Shown here: piece after piece, positions 23,053 to 34,956 of the stretch
How positions within the stretch are numbered: position 1 is the stretch's first letter
How the letters are laid out: each line of letters begins with the position of its first letter
From: Schoenoplectus triqueter
Taxonomy: Eukaryota > Streptophyta > Magnoliopsida > Poales > Cyperaceae
NCBI GenBank assembly: GCA_964058805.1
Contig: CAXKVV010000767.1
Coordinates: 1 to 48,048 of the forward strand
Length of the DNA: 48,048 nt
Reading direction: 5' to 3'
The notes under the pieces: generated by a model
Databases searched by the model: none
The model's input: the letters and a program-made list of their open reading frames with translations, nothing else
What the model was told of the DNA's origin: nothing
Position numbers and translations under genes: made by a program

Positions 23053-23421
23053 AAGGGTGTCAATTATTGATCCTATCTGATTTGATCTGATCTGAATTTA
23101 TTTCGATCCGACATGATCTGAAAATAAATGACTATGATATGGATCTATTTTTGTTACTAGAATTGGGTCGAGTCGGGTTAGGGTCAATCCGACCCGATCT
23201 GTTTAATTATATTTTTTAAGTAATTTTATTATTTAATACTAATTAAAATTTATGATAAATTTATTATATTTAATTACTTAAAATTATATAAAAAATAATA
23301 AATACTTAAAATTTGAGTTAAGATTCTTGATCCAAATTTAAACAGGTCAAATAAAAAATAATAAAATAATGATGATCCGGCCCGAACCCAATCCGACCCG
23401 ACCCGACTTATTGACAACCTA
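23053..23421 (-). mobile_element. GGGTCGGGT-rich inverted-repeat element, copy 1 (inverted)
   Basis: The left end agggtgtcaattattgatc and right end gacttattgacaacct are imperfect inverted repeats, each followed inward by GGGTCGGGTC/GACCCGACCC blocks. The AT-rich core matches the reverse complement of the copy at 24001-24457 (shared ttttaattagtattaaat), with an internal deletion. No protein. Confidence 0.65.
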
Positions 23422-24000
23422 TGCAAACGCATTTTCGTGCGTGAAAAAAACTCAAAGTGTGTGATATTGATTTTAATATTGCTATTAACATTCCCCCAAA
23501 GAGATTTTGCATTCTTATCAGTACCAATTTCATATTATTGTAGTTGATGGGAATATTTTTGTAGTTGATTATGATGTATAGTGACGTGCATATATTGTTG
23601 TAGTACGAAGAAATTTGTAATTGTAGGTATTAGCATAATGGATTATGGATTGACAATTTGACATCCTCTCCACAATGTAGATTTTTGTCTTTCTATGGTT
23701 CACAGTGTGGACGATGGTTCAGATATTAAAAGAACATACTTCAAATATAAAGAAATTGCATATCCTATACAAAATGAAGTATGAATAGAGGTAGTTAAAT
23801 AATTTGGCCTTGAACTTTTTAATTAATCGGTTAATTAAAAAATTGCATTAGTCTAGTGGCTTAATTGAAGTAACAAATCAATAGACCTCCGAAACAATAC
23901 GTCAATACTAAATAATTTAGATGTGAATAGATATTTATATCCGTATCTTTTTAACATCCAAAATATTCAAAGCTGTATTTATATTTGTATCTGCTAAAAA

Positions 24001-24457
24001 TAGGGTGTCAATGGGTCGAGTTGGGTTCGGATCGGGTTATATTATTTTATTATTTTTTTAATCCGATCAAAATCCAACTCAATTAAATCCAGATAAAAAA
24101 ATTTTGACCCATACCCGACCCGACAGGTCACAGGTCGACCCGACACGACTCGTGTAAAATAATTAAATATTTATTAATTATTTTTATATAATTTTAAGTA
24201 ATAAAATATTGATTAATTTATAATTAATCTTAATCATTGTATAATTAGTGTATATTAAAGTTTTAATTAGTATTAAATCATAAAATTACTTCAAAAAATA
24301 TAATTATTCGGGTCGGGTCGGGTTGACCCGAACCCCACCCGACCCGATTCGGATAAAAAAAACTAAACTCATACCCGACCCATTTATCTTCAGATCATAT
24401 CGGGACGGGTCGGGTTTGAATTAACTTGTCGGGTCGGATCAATAATTGACACCCCTA
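24001..24457 (+). mobile_element. GGGTCGGGT-rich inverted-repeat element, copy 2
   Basis: The ends tagggtgtcaatgggtcg and attgacacccctag are inverted repeats with long GC-rich subterminal blocks of GGGTCGGGTTG/CAACCCGACCC around an AT core. The flanks GCTAAAAA and GCTGAAAG could be a decayed 8-bp duplication (hAT-like), which is uncertain. Elements of this look are common in plant genomes. Confidence 0.7.
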
Positions 24458-25827
24458 GCTGAAAGTTATCCATCTTTTTTAATTATTAGAAAAACATCCG
24501 TGTTTGTGTAAAATCTCTTAATTTTAACATAATTATATGTAGTACTAACTTTATTATAAATAAATGATATATTTTTACTATATATCTAAATAAGACTCTT
24601 ATTTTTTTAAATAAAATTAATTTATTATTTAATCAAATATATTTATAAAATATAATATTTTTTTTCGAGTAAAACTGTTTGGTGGATAGTTTCATTTTTT
24701 TTACACAAATCTTAATAATATAAACTGATATGAACAATGAAAATTCAAATAGCAATACATAAGCCACCAAAACTCATGACAGTTTCTTTTTTCCTAAATA
24801 AATAATTAAAACTGAATTCGGTGGGCAAATTCCACGGTACAACCTGGACCGTAAAAACAAGCTTGTGATGGTCCAGAAGACTAGAACGCGGAAATTGGAT
24901 ACAACTAGGACCCGCTAAATAATCAAAATGAGGTCTACATTCGATGCACAACCACCAAATCCAAATGGGTTGATTTTTTTTTTAATTTTGACAATTAATT
25001 GTGGTGATTCGGATGCCTGTCCCTGATATTTGATATCCGACACGGTTTGTGATTTGACAATAAAGCATAGCTTGCTTTTGTTACTAGAAAAAAAAACAAG
25101 AAAAAAGTTTGTCTTTTGTTTTGTCGCTTTATTATGGCAACCTTATCCATAAGGAGGTAACAGCTATGTTTCCACGTCATCCGCCTCCACCTTCCAGCCG
25201 CCCCCACCAACCCTCTCTCTTCCACGTGTCGCATCCTGCCTCATGTAAGATAAACATAGTGGCTGGTCTCGGTGCATCATCGCATTTTTAGACGAGATAT
25301 ATGTTTTGTCAGCCGTGTTTATTAATTTCCAAAGGTAAGTTAGTAAGAAATTGATGACAATAATATATATTAACTTCCAAAAAATAAATTCATGATAATA
25401 TATTGAGTTGCACGGTTCTTAAAAAAAGAATGTTTTTTTAATGTTGTTTCAACAACTACTATTTGTTACATACGTAATGCAAAAGTTTAAAACATTTTTG
25501 ATGATTTAATTTCTTCATGTAAGGATAAATGATTAAAATATTATAGCATTAATATGGATGGTTAAATTATTAATTAAAAATTATATATTTATCTGAATCT
25601 AATTAAAAATATATATAATGTTGTCTCTTTATCTGCCATTTGATGTAATACTTTTGTGTCATATATTCTTTATTAAAAAAACATTGTTAACGTGATCATG
25701 TAGTAACAAGGTGATGGTAATAAAACTACTAATTATAATAAATTTTATATGATGCTCATTTAGAAGATTTGTGATTTTACCTCTAAAATCATGTGTTTAA
25801 TTTTAAATAATAAATATTATAATTGAA
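24458..25827. other. Spacer with an isolated GC-rich patch
   Basis: Mostly AT-rich, but 25150-25295 is GC-rich and proline-codon-like (cgcctccaccttccagccg) with a CACGTG core near 25222. The 60-codon frame there has no recognisable relatives. It may be a remnant promoter or leader. About 24780-24950 is also less AT-rich and unexplained. Confidence 0.4.
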
Positions 25828-26232
25828 GTAAAACTAATATGTTTCTAGGAGCACGAAATATCTCTATAATTCTAGCTCAAATGATATATCAAATCATGTT
25901 CAAATTTTAATTTATCACTCTGATTAAGTTTTTCATATTGAGATCTAGGGTACAAAAAATTGGGATGTTTTGAGTTTTTTAAGTCACTATTTTTAATCTT
26001 TAAAAATAATATACAAATATTTAATATTTTATTATTATTTGTAGAGCTAATTTTTAAAAATTAAAAATAGCGACTTAGAAAACTTAAAACACTCTAATTT
26101 TTTGTATCCCATAAGAATTTCATGAAGAATTTAATGAAAATGATAAATTAAAATTTAGAAATCATTTAATATATTTTTTGAGTTAGGATCACGGAGGGAT
26201 TCCGTGCTTCTAAGAGTACGCTAATTTTACTC
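25828..26232. mobile_element. Fold-back element, CTAGGAGCAC family, isolated copy
   Basis: About 405 bp forming one long imperfect palindrome. The left end agtaaaactaatatg and the reversed right end agtaaaattagcgt match, followed by ctaggagcacg/cttagaagcacg and long arms. It belongs to the same family as the elements at 33286-33697 and 33711-34120 (shared atatattttttgagttagga and ggatcacggaggg), but lacks the flanking TA/GA microsatellites. Confidence 0.75.
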
Positions 26233-26282
26233 ATTATAATTAATATGTACTTCACGAGTTAAGATTTTGCATTTTAAATATA

Positions 26283-26555
26283 AGATGGTAAAATCTGACC
26301 CAATAAGTTAAGCCTGTCCAATCTGGATTCAATTTATTTATTTTCAAAAATCAAACTAATTTGATTTAACTTTATCTGAACTAATCTAACTTAATCCGAT
26401 ATCAAATAATTTGTAATCTGATTGAAATCAACTTAAAATCTGAAAAAAATCAACATCTAAATGAATCTAATTTGATCTATTTTTTCTAAAAAATCAAATC
26501 TGATACAACATGACACGATCCGATTCTATTCGAATCTAATCCGACTCGTCTGATT
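26283..26555. repeat. Degenerate repeat rich in AATCTGA/GATCCGA words
   Basis: Many short repeats of the form aatctga, atccga and gatccgattc resemble a decayed GGGTCGGGT-type element after C-to-T loss. No clear termini could be set. Confidence 0.35.
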
Positions 26556-27673
26556 ATTACCTTCACGGAAAATGTCTCTACTAGTGGACCGGATGTATTC
26601 TCGTGAGCTCGGTGGGCAAAAGAAGGTTCCTTGACCGCGGGCTGGAATTCTTTGGCACGTGTCTGCGGTCCCTCTGCCCCGGGCGGCTGAGCCGACATAC
26701 TCACTTTCTATAAAAAAAAATTCCATAATCAAAGATTTAATGATTAATATTTAATTTCTCTCAAAGATTAAACATTAGTCGCACGTAGACATTGGCACAT
26801 GGCGCCTTGGTTAGGAAGACCACGTGAAATTTCGTGCGAGACCAACATTGTTTCTTCATAAATGAATGCATGCATTATATTAATTAGCTTAATTTTGTGA
26901 ATATTTTCGACTCTTTCTTAATTTTTTTATTTTTCTTTACCCTTACTTGTTTTATGTATATCTTTTAACTCTTATAAATAATTTCTATTTATTCATCAAA
27001 CTAATTTTATATAATTAATTTACTAAAAATTTCATAATTAGATAGTTTTAATAAAATAATCATAAAAATTATCTTAATGTCTTCAAAATAAAATTGCTAC
27101 AATAACTGATTACTGATAATTTTTAAAAAAAATTACTTAATTCTAATTGCTACAATAAAGTAGTTTTGTCATGTGAATTGTTATAATATTTTGGTTTTGT
27201 CATACTAATCGCTACAATAATTCAATTTATCATTTTAATCACTATCGATTAGAAATAATTATGAAAAATTAATTAATATAGCAATAAACCATTAAATAAG
27301 TTTACTGTATCAATAAGTCAGTTAATATAGCAATTTATATTTTGGAAAAATGAAGCTAAAGAATACTTTTGTCATTTCTATTTTAATTTAGATTTAGTTA
27401 TGAAATTTTAATAAAATAATCACATTTAATTATAAAATTTTAACATATTATTATTCATCAGAAGAGTTGAAATATATATACAGAAAAAATAAGGATAGAA
27501 CGAGAAATAAAAAAATAATATAAAATAAAGAAAGAAAGAGAGAGGAATAAAAGTTAGAAAAATAAAAGATATATATAAAACTAATCCTTAATTGTAACAT
27601 AATATAACAATATACTGTTGTTGAAATGATGAAATAAGTTTAGTACAGTCTAAACTTTTGCATGTCTGAAGAC
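26556..27673. other. GC-rich island (26560-26830) then AT-rich spacer
   Basis: The first 270 bp are strikingly GC-rich for this spacer, with CACGTGTC near 26657, a CCCGGGCGG block near 26680 and CCACGTGA near 26820. No protein or RNA is recognised. The following kilobase is AT-rich with repeated attgctacaata words. Confidence 0.4.
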
Positions 27674-28088
27674 TAGGGTGTTAATGGGTCGGGTCAGGTC
27701 GGGTCATATTATTTTATTATTTTTTTATCCGATCTGAACTCGATCTAATTAAATTCGAATCAAAAAATTTTGACGCATATCTGACCCGACGGGTTACGAG
27801 TCGACCCGATCCGATCCGTGTAAAATAATTAAATATTCATTAATTATTTTTATATAATTTTAAGCAATAAAATATTAATTAATTTATAATTAATCTTAAT
27901 TAATATATAATTAATGTATATTTAAGTTTTAATTAGTACTAAATTATAAATTTAGTTTAAAATATATAATTAATTGGATCAGACCGGGTTGATCTGAACC
28001 TGACCTGATCGGATTCGAATTAAAAAAAAATAAATTCATATTTGAATTATATATTTTCATTGAGTCGGATGAATAATTTACAGCCCAA
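27674..28088 (+). mobile_element. GGGTCGGGT-rich inverted-repeat element, copy 3
   Basis: Begins tagggtgttaatgggtcggg and follows the 24001-24457 copy closely in the same direction (shared tattattttattattttttt and gtgtaaaataattaaatatt). It ends around gaataatttacagccc, where the terminal repeat has decayed. Confidence 0.7.
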
Positions 28089-28903
28089 AGTAGTGATAAT
28101 ATTCAGCACTGCCGTACACTCTTGAGTACTTTTCTCTATTCTGACTTTGTCGTTTCTATAAAACACCCCTGGTGTACAAATTAGAAATATACCTCTTGAA
28201 AGAAAGTATTAGGATTTATCCCGATGATGCTTTACTAGTTCATGTCTATGAAGTTGTTCGAACATAATATTCTATATTGAACTCTCACGAATTTATTATT
28301 CCGGTGAATTCATTTATTTGGAAATATTTTTTATATTATTGTAGTGCGAATGATTGTTTATTATTTGTCTTCATTCTCAATTTGCTATGAGCGAATTCTT
28401 TTTTTTTTATGAAATGAATTTAAAAAAAAAATCTAGTTTTGACTGACAAAAGAAATCTCCCAAATGATCAACAACATATTCTAGCAATATTGCAGAAGAT
28501 AATACGAACAAAATGTATTTATATTTTTTCTACAAAGTAATACATGTATTACTAGAGCATTCATTGTAGGATAGTGTGTCACATTCCTCGGGGAAAAAAA
28601 TTATCTCCAATTTGATTGTATTAATTTATAGAAGTTCATCTGAATTTAGTTAAACAGAACAGAATATCATGACTAAGAAGTAAAAATTAGTGTGCGATAT
28701 CCGCAATTTTTTTAAATTTATTGCGTACTATATTTCATTTCTAAAAATATTCTGTATAATTCAAAATTTATCGAAAATAATCACTATATAATGAATGGAT
28801 CCTCAAGTGATAATTTTAGCACATGAGTTTCAGAATTTGATTACAGCCTAATCAAGGGCATAAATGATAATTTGATGAAAACACGAGCGCCGCATTAAAT
28901 TGG

Positions 28904-28909
28904 CACGTG
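28904..28909. promoter_or_regulatory. G-box/ABRE core upstream of the ASG1-like gene
   Basis: GGCACGTGTGG lies about 240 bp before the ATG at 29148, in a shift from AT-rich spacer to promoter-like composition. ACGTGT cores respond to ABA-related bZIP factors in plants, which would suit reported salt/ABA responsiveness of ASG1 genes. This is inferred from one motif. Confidence 0.45.
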
Positions 28910-29147
28910 TGGTCTCCACCTCATCATGTAATCATATAATAAATCGCCTTCCCTATTTTTTCCAAGTTGCAATCATTTAATATCCTATCTCAATCTGAAG
29001 ACGAACAAAATAAATAAATAAATATCTTATCTGCTCTCCTCTTAACAAACCCAAAACCATATTTCCCTCTCCCTCCTCCACAAAACAGAGCTCAACAGAG
29101 AGCGCTTCCTGACTACAATATTTCTTGGAAATCAGAGAATTTAAGCC

Positions 29148-32100
29148 ATGGTGCAGTTGCCAAATTTGGGAAAAGTTGTAGTGAAGTCTGAAAGAGAAGA
29201 TTATTATGATCAGGATTTTGGGTTCAACAGCAAAAAACCTAAAATTGAATACCCTTCTCTTCAGGTTCGCAATTTAGATATTTACTGTTTTGCGCTGTGC
29301 TTGTGTGCAGATCATTTCTTATGGTTGGTACTTTGTTGATGGTTGTGGGAATTGGGGCTTGATCAAAGCATCTTTGCTCAGATCATTTCTTTGAATTGGT
29401 AGATTGTTCAACGATTCACATTCACCTCCTTTGTTCCCAGACTGAGTAATGGTATCTATTTACAAATTTTCAGGTCATGGTGTGGCCCAGTGACTTCTTT
29501 TTTTATCTTTTTCCTTTATTCTTGTTAATTTTAAGTGGGATTTTGGATAGAATAGAAACAAACTTGCGAAGTTGTACTTAAGCAAATACTTTAATGGGTG
29601 ATAGAGATTGTAATTGTATGACTAAAGCTTAATTTTACTAAAAAAAACCAAAAAAAAAGTGCTGTTTCATTATTAGTGAAAAAAGAGAAATTCATCTTCC
29701 TATCTCAACACTAAAGTAGTAGCTTAAATACATCAGTACTTAAATCAATTTCAAATTTGTGGTTCTCTTGACATCAGCAAGGAAGCACAGATAAGAGCTC
29801 TACTTCACTAGAACCACAAGAATTGCATCACACTTTGGTAAGTGAACCGAGCCCGTTGGGTCTGAGGCTAAAAAAGAGCCCTTCCTTTCTTGATTTTGTG
29901 CAAACAAAGCTTTCTCAATCGACCTCTACAAGCAGAGAAAGGAAATTAGCTAAAGATGGCAGTAAAAGTAAAACTAGTTCATGTTCTAGTTCGTCTGAGA
30001 AGCTGAAAGCCTCCAACTTTCCAGCTTCTGTTTTGAGAATCGGCAACTGGGAGGTATGATTTGTGAATTCTTTGTTTAACTGTCCTTAATTAACTGTAAT
30101 ATTGGTCAATTAGGATGTGTATATTTAGCTGCCTCTGCAAATCAGTGGACACAATTCTGCATTTATTTTTCTTTGAACAATTGCAAGTTCTCTAATTAAA
30201 TTGCCGCTTGTTATATCTTGTTATATACAAAGGAGAAAATGTGATGCAATTTGGTCCTTTTGAAAAAACTGAATAGGCTTCTGTCAATTGCCAGAATCCT
30301 GAGAATATAGCTTGGCTGCTTATAGTAATGCATGATTTAAAATTGACTACCTAGAAATTCTTGATGCTGTATGTGCAACTGGTTTTGCTGATTTATATGT
30401 TATAATTGTGAAGATCTGGATGTTCATTGCTTTGTACTCTTTGTTTCCTAGCAGAGAGTATCAAGGTATGAAGGAGACTTGGTCGGAAAATTCTACTTTG
30501 CAAAACACAAGCTTGTGTGGGAAGTACTGGATGGTGGCCTCAAGAGCAAGATTGAGGTTCAATGGTCTGATATTGCCGCCATCAAGTCTTCCTTCAGTGA
30601 AGATGGACCTGACACTCTTGACATAGTGGTGAGTTTCCAATGTTTTTTTTGTATATTTCATTAGAGAAGGAATTTTACCTGACATCACCATTTTGGTGCT
30701 TATCTATCAGTTTTGAGTTGATATAGCTTTTGATGGTCAGAATTTCATTTCTCATCTGATGGCATTTTCTTCTCTTTTGGCACTGATTCAAATGGTGGTA
30801 ATTACCTTTAAATTTCCTATATTTTGATGTTGACCCTTTTCCCCCAACTTTCGAGTAGTTGTCGAGGCAACCTCTATTTTTCAGAGAGACGGATCCACAG
30901 CCAAGGAAGCATACCTTATGGCAAGCAACTGCTGATTTTACTGGTGGTCAGGCTACAATACACAGGTACAGACTGGTCCTTGCTGATATAGTGCCAGGCC
31001 TAACAGTGAGAATCAAACAGCAGAAATTGGCATAATGTTCAGATTGGTCCCTCAAGAAAGAAGCAGAAATTTATTTCATATTTATTGTTCTTATCTTAGA
31101 ATTGTACTGTAATAATCTTGACAGATCTATAGTAATATTACTGATAGCATTCATTATTTCTTTTTCTGCTGACCAAATATTGGTCTTTGATAGGAGGCAT
31201 TATCTGGAGTGCCAACAAGGTTTCATGAGCAAGCATTTTGAGAAGCTGGTACGCTGTGATCCACGACTTCATGCACTGAGTCAACAACCCATGATCAGCT
31301 TGGATAACCCTTTCTTTGAACATAAGCCCTCCATTTTTGAAGAAGGGGACAGGTTCGACTCGATGTCCTTTAAGAATTTCAGGGACACGTACCAGATTTC
31401 TGAACCTGTATCACTGGTACCGCCCTCTTTTGACAGTTCAGAATCTGGTACCCACACTGAAAAGAGAGAATCTGATGATAGGGTACCAAATGTCAATGCA
31501 CATGACAATAGGTCCAGGACAGGTATGACCTCATCTATTTCTATATTGTTGTGAAATGGTTCCTTGCATGCATAGTTATAAATCTATACTATTATATAAA
31601 ACATCTAAGAATTGAAGGGTTCATTTTTTATCATGATATTTTTTATTGTATTCATTTTATCTCTTAATTAGATGGATAATATTTATTTTTGATTGATCGA
31701 ACGTATGTGATCGCGTCCATTGATCTTCTCTTTCTCTCCATTTCTTTCTCATATATATTATTATTTTCATAATATTATTTTTTTTATTTAGCAATCTTGT
31801 GCATATTTGATAAGAAATTAATCGTGATAATATATGTTAGAATAATTTATTTTTTTTGTCATAAAAATCATAAATCATTAATTCATATTGTGCAAAAATC
31901 TCATCTAAGATTAAATATAGTCTTTATTATAGTTTTTTTTATAATTTAATATTAGATAAATGTGAATTTTTTTATATAAATAATGTTTTAATGTTTAAAT
32001 AAAAAAGTACGTTGTAACACGGGTATATAATTAGTAGATTATAAAAGGCATGTGTCCGACCTTGGAAGGTGAGAAACTGAGAACGGCTGCTCCCTGCCTT

Positions 32101-32894
32101 CCACTAATTTTTCAACAACAAAATGCCCAAATCGTCATGCTTGTTCAATTGCTCCAATTTATGGAGGCGTTGATTCAGGGAGAAGGGGCAATTTGGGAAT
32201 TCTTGCAAGAAATTGGTGTGACGGGATGCCACATGAATGCATGCCTTGTGTTTGCTAATTTGACTAAAGAATTAAGCGACTTGAACAACATCATCAATTT
32301 TATCATAGTATTATGTACAACTAATTGCAATCCCAGCAAATTACAAGCATGCATAAACCATATATCCCTTTATAATATTTCCAACCCAATACAAGGTTTC
32401 TGTTAATTTAGTTTGATTTTCATTCCTTTTCAGCTGTGGAATGCCAGCCAACGGATATGAACACTTCTTCCAATACACAAATTCTATGCAATATCCAAGC
32501 ACTATCAAACCATTTCAAAGTACCAGGCTTACAACCATGTATGTCTAAAAGCGATATCATGAACCACATCAGCTGCCACATCTACGGGCAGCTTAACAGT
32601 TCATCACAAAACCAACCAAATACAAGCAATGAAGACAACTTAATCAAAGCGCAATTCGAAGAACTGGCTCAACACCTTTTGGCCGACTCACAGAACCCGA
32701 CTGCTGCCACAGATGAAAAGTACCTCATGTCGAGAGTTGATTCTCTTTGCTGTCTGATTCAAAAAGACGAGCATGAGAACCGAGATTTAGTGAGGAATAA
32801 CACTGATTCTAAAGCAGATTTGAAGCCGAATGATTCATTCGGTGATCTTCTCATGTCCCTCCCTCGTATAGCCTCATACCCCCACTTCTTGTAA
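29148..32894 (+). CDS. ASG1: ASG1-like protein (Altered Seed Germination 1 family)
   Basis: Six exons join in frame: 29148-29264, 29778-30053, 30455-30628, 30859-30965, 31194-31522 and 32434-32894, giving 487 residues. The N-terminus has a basic KKPKIE cluster (possible nuclear signal). Exon 2 ends in a Ser/Lys-rich disordered stretch. The family core spans roughly residues 133-270: SRYEGDLVGKFYFAKHKLVW, a region reading IEVQWSDIAAIK, then RQPLFFRETDPQPRKHTLWQ, and GFMSKHFEKLVRCDPRL. The C-terminal exon holds VPGLQPCMSKSD and YLMSRVDSLCCLIQKDE, also family hallmarks. ASG1 proteins are plant-specific, of unresolved biochemistry, and linked by genetics to germination and salt/ABA responses. The 911-bp intron 5 contains a Helitron. 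The exon 3 acceptor is a tagcag tandem, which may add one Gln. The symbol is from remembered similarity to At2g24100/At4g30780. Confidence 0.88.
31583..32034 (+). mobile_element. Non-autonomous Helitron, copy 2, in ASG1 intron 5
   Basis: Begins TCTATACTATTATATAAAAC after an A (31582) and ends TATAATTAG before a T (32035). The 3' CTAG of copies 1 and 3 is TTAG here. The interior matches copy 1 throughout (shared gatcgaacgtatgtgatcgc). It lies in the same direction as the host gene. Confidence 0.85.
32050..32406 (+). other. Coding-like open frame inside ASG1 intron 5
   Basis: A 118-codon frame with ordinary codon-like composition and no low complexity, between the Helitron end and the last ASG1 exon. 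Joining exon 5 straight to exon 6 (32434) keeps the frame and gives recognisable ASG1 sequence, so this is most likely intron. I do not recognise the predicted peptide. Confidence 0.3.
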
Positions 32895-33274
32895 ATGAGC
32901 GTTACTGCCTTGTAAGAGAAAAAAGATGAGAAAGAAATGTGTAGAATTTTAGGTTATGAGTGTTTATGTCAGGATTCTTAGTTGAGATGCTGCTTTTTTT
33001 GGTCATGATATATGTAAATGTCATGTAAATATGAGCCTCTGTATGAGACAAGTTTAGTTGTTAGGAAGGTTCCATTAATAAAGAGAAATGCACCCCTCTT
33101 ATTTCAGGCATAATTCATTGATTCTCATCAGATAAAAATGCAAAAGTCAAATGTATCTGGTCATTGTTGTTAATCAATTTTTCTCCACAAATGCATTTTT
33201 CAGATGTGGATATTTTTCATTATCGTAGTATTGTATGGGGATCGATTCTATAGTTGATCCGTAACTTTTATTGT
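32895..33274 (+). other. 3' region of the ASG1-like gene
   Basis: Sequence after the TAA at 32892-32894 with an ATTAATAAAG signal near 33075, a plausible poly(A) signal about 180 bp after the stop. No other feature seen before the fold-back array begins. Confidence 0.5.
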
Positions 33275-33285
33275 AATATATATAT

Positions 33286-33697
33286 AGAGTATGACTAGCG
33301 TGCTCTTAGAAATATAGAGTCATTACGTGATTCTAACTCAAAAAGTATATTAAATAATTTTTAAATTTTAATTATCACTCTCATTAAATTTTTCTATTGA
33401 AATTTTATGGGGTTCAAAAATTTAAGGTGTTTCTAGTTTTCTAAGTCGTTCTTCTTAATTTTTAAAAATAATATATAAATATTAAATATTTTATTATTAT
33501 TTTTAGAGTTGATTTTCAAAAATTGAAAATAATGACTTAAAAACTCGAAACACCCCTAATTTGTGTACCCTATAAGATTTCAATATGAAGAATTTAATGA
33601 AAGTGATAAATCACAATTTGGAGATCATTTGATATATTTTTTGAGTTAGGATCACGGAGGGGCTCGGTGCTCCTAGAAGCATATTAGTTTTATTCTA
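33286..33697. mobile_element. Fold-back array element F1 (CTAGGAGCAC family)
   Basis: A roughly 410-bp imperfect palindrome: left gctcttagaaatatagagtc, right ggggctcggtgctcctagaa, with arms carrying tatattttttgagttagga and its complement. It starts right after a short TA/GA tract and ends in one. Confidence 0.8.
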
Positions 33698-33710
33698 TAT
33701 ATATAGAGAG

Positions 33711-34120
33711 AGAGTAAACCTAGCTTGCTCCTAGGAGCACCGAGCTCCTCCGTGATCCTAACTCAAAAAATATATTAAATTATCTTTAAATTTTGATTTA
33801 TCACTCTCATTAAATTTTTCATATTTAAATCTTATGGGTTATAAAAATTTGGAGTGTTTCAAATTTTCTAAGTCGCTCTTTTTAATTTTTAAACATAATC
33901 TTCAAACATTGAATATTTTATTGTTATTTTTAGAGTTGATTTTCAAAAATTGAAAAGAGTGACTAAGAAAACTAGAAACACCTTAAATTTTTGCAGCCCA
34001 TAAAATTTTAATATGAAGATTTTAATGAGAATGATAAATCAAAATTTGGAGATCATTTGATATATTTTTTGAGTTATGATTATGAAGGGGCTCCGTGCTC
34101 CTACGAGCACGCTAGCTTTA
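33711..34120. mobile_element. Fold-back array element F2 (CTAGGAGCAC family)
   Basis: Same family as F1. Its left end carries the perfect palindrome TGCTCCTAGGAGCA (33726-33739), about 12 bp inside the GA tract; the right end has the near-copy TGCTCCTACGAGCA. The arms pair over about 180 bp. Confidence 0.85.
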
Positions 34121-34145
34121 CTCTCTCTCTATATATAGAGAGAGA

Positions 34146-34549
34146 TAACTTATGGTGCTTTGCAAAGCAAAAAAATGTTATTGTTTTGGGTTGAGATTTC
34201 ATATCCTGAGGTCTCAAATGGTCAATATAAGTTGTTCAATAATTTCTTCATGTTAAAATATTATAGGATATTAAATTTCATGATTTTTTGAGCTTTTTAA
34301 CTATTTTTTAAATTATTTTTAAAAACAGCCCTGAAATAAACTATTTTCTTATGTTAAACAAGGTTGTTTTTAAACATAATTTAAAAAATAGTTAGAAAGC
34401 TCAAAAAATCATGAAATTTAATATCCTATAAGATTTTGACATGAAAAAATTATTGAGAAATTTAGATTAACCATTTAAGATCTCAAAATATAAAATCTCA
34501 CCCCGAAATAATAATAATTTTTTACTTTGCAAAACACCATAAGCTATCT
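34146..34549. mobile_element. Fold-back array element F3 (TTTGCAAA family)
   Basis: A palindromic element with left end cttatggtgctttgcaaagc and reversed right end cttatggtgttttgcaaagt. The perfect palindrome TGCTTTGCAAAGCA is at 34156-34169. The core reads ttcatgattttttgagcttt and its complement around a short centre. Flanked by GA/TA tracts. Confidence 0.85.
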
Positions 34550-34561
34550 CTATATATATAG

Positions 34562-34941
34562 TAAAAATATTGTGAGCTTAACTCAAAAAGTATATCAAAT
34601 CATCTCAAAATTTAAATTTATCATCCTCATTAAATTTTTTATATGAAAATCTTGTGGGATACAAAAATTTAGAGTGTTTTGAGCTTTTTAAGTCATCATT
34701 TTTTATTTTTTAAAATGATGTTCAAGTATTAAATATTTTATTATTATTATTAGAGCTGATTTTCAAACATTAAAAATCATGACTTAAAAAACTCAAAACA
34801 CTCCAAATTTTTGCATCCCACAAGAATTTCATATAAAGAATTTAATGAAAATGATAAATTTAAATTTTGAGATGATTTGATGTATTTTTTGAGTTAAATT
34901 TACGGAAGACCTCCGTGAGTTTAAGCTCATAGTATCTTTAC
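34562..34941. mobile_element. Fold-back array element F4 (GAGCTTAAGCTC family)
   Basis: About 380 bp, palindromic. The left end carries tgagcttaactcaaaaagta and the right end the complement plus ccgtgagtttaagctcat. The arms are distantly related to F1/F2 (aactcaaaaagtatat, tttaatgaaaatgataaatt) but the termini differ. Confidence 0.8.
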
Positions 34942-34956
34942 TCTATATATATATAG

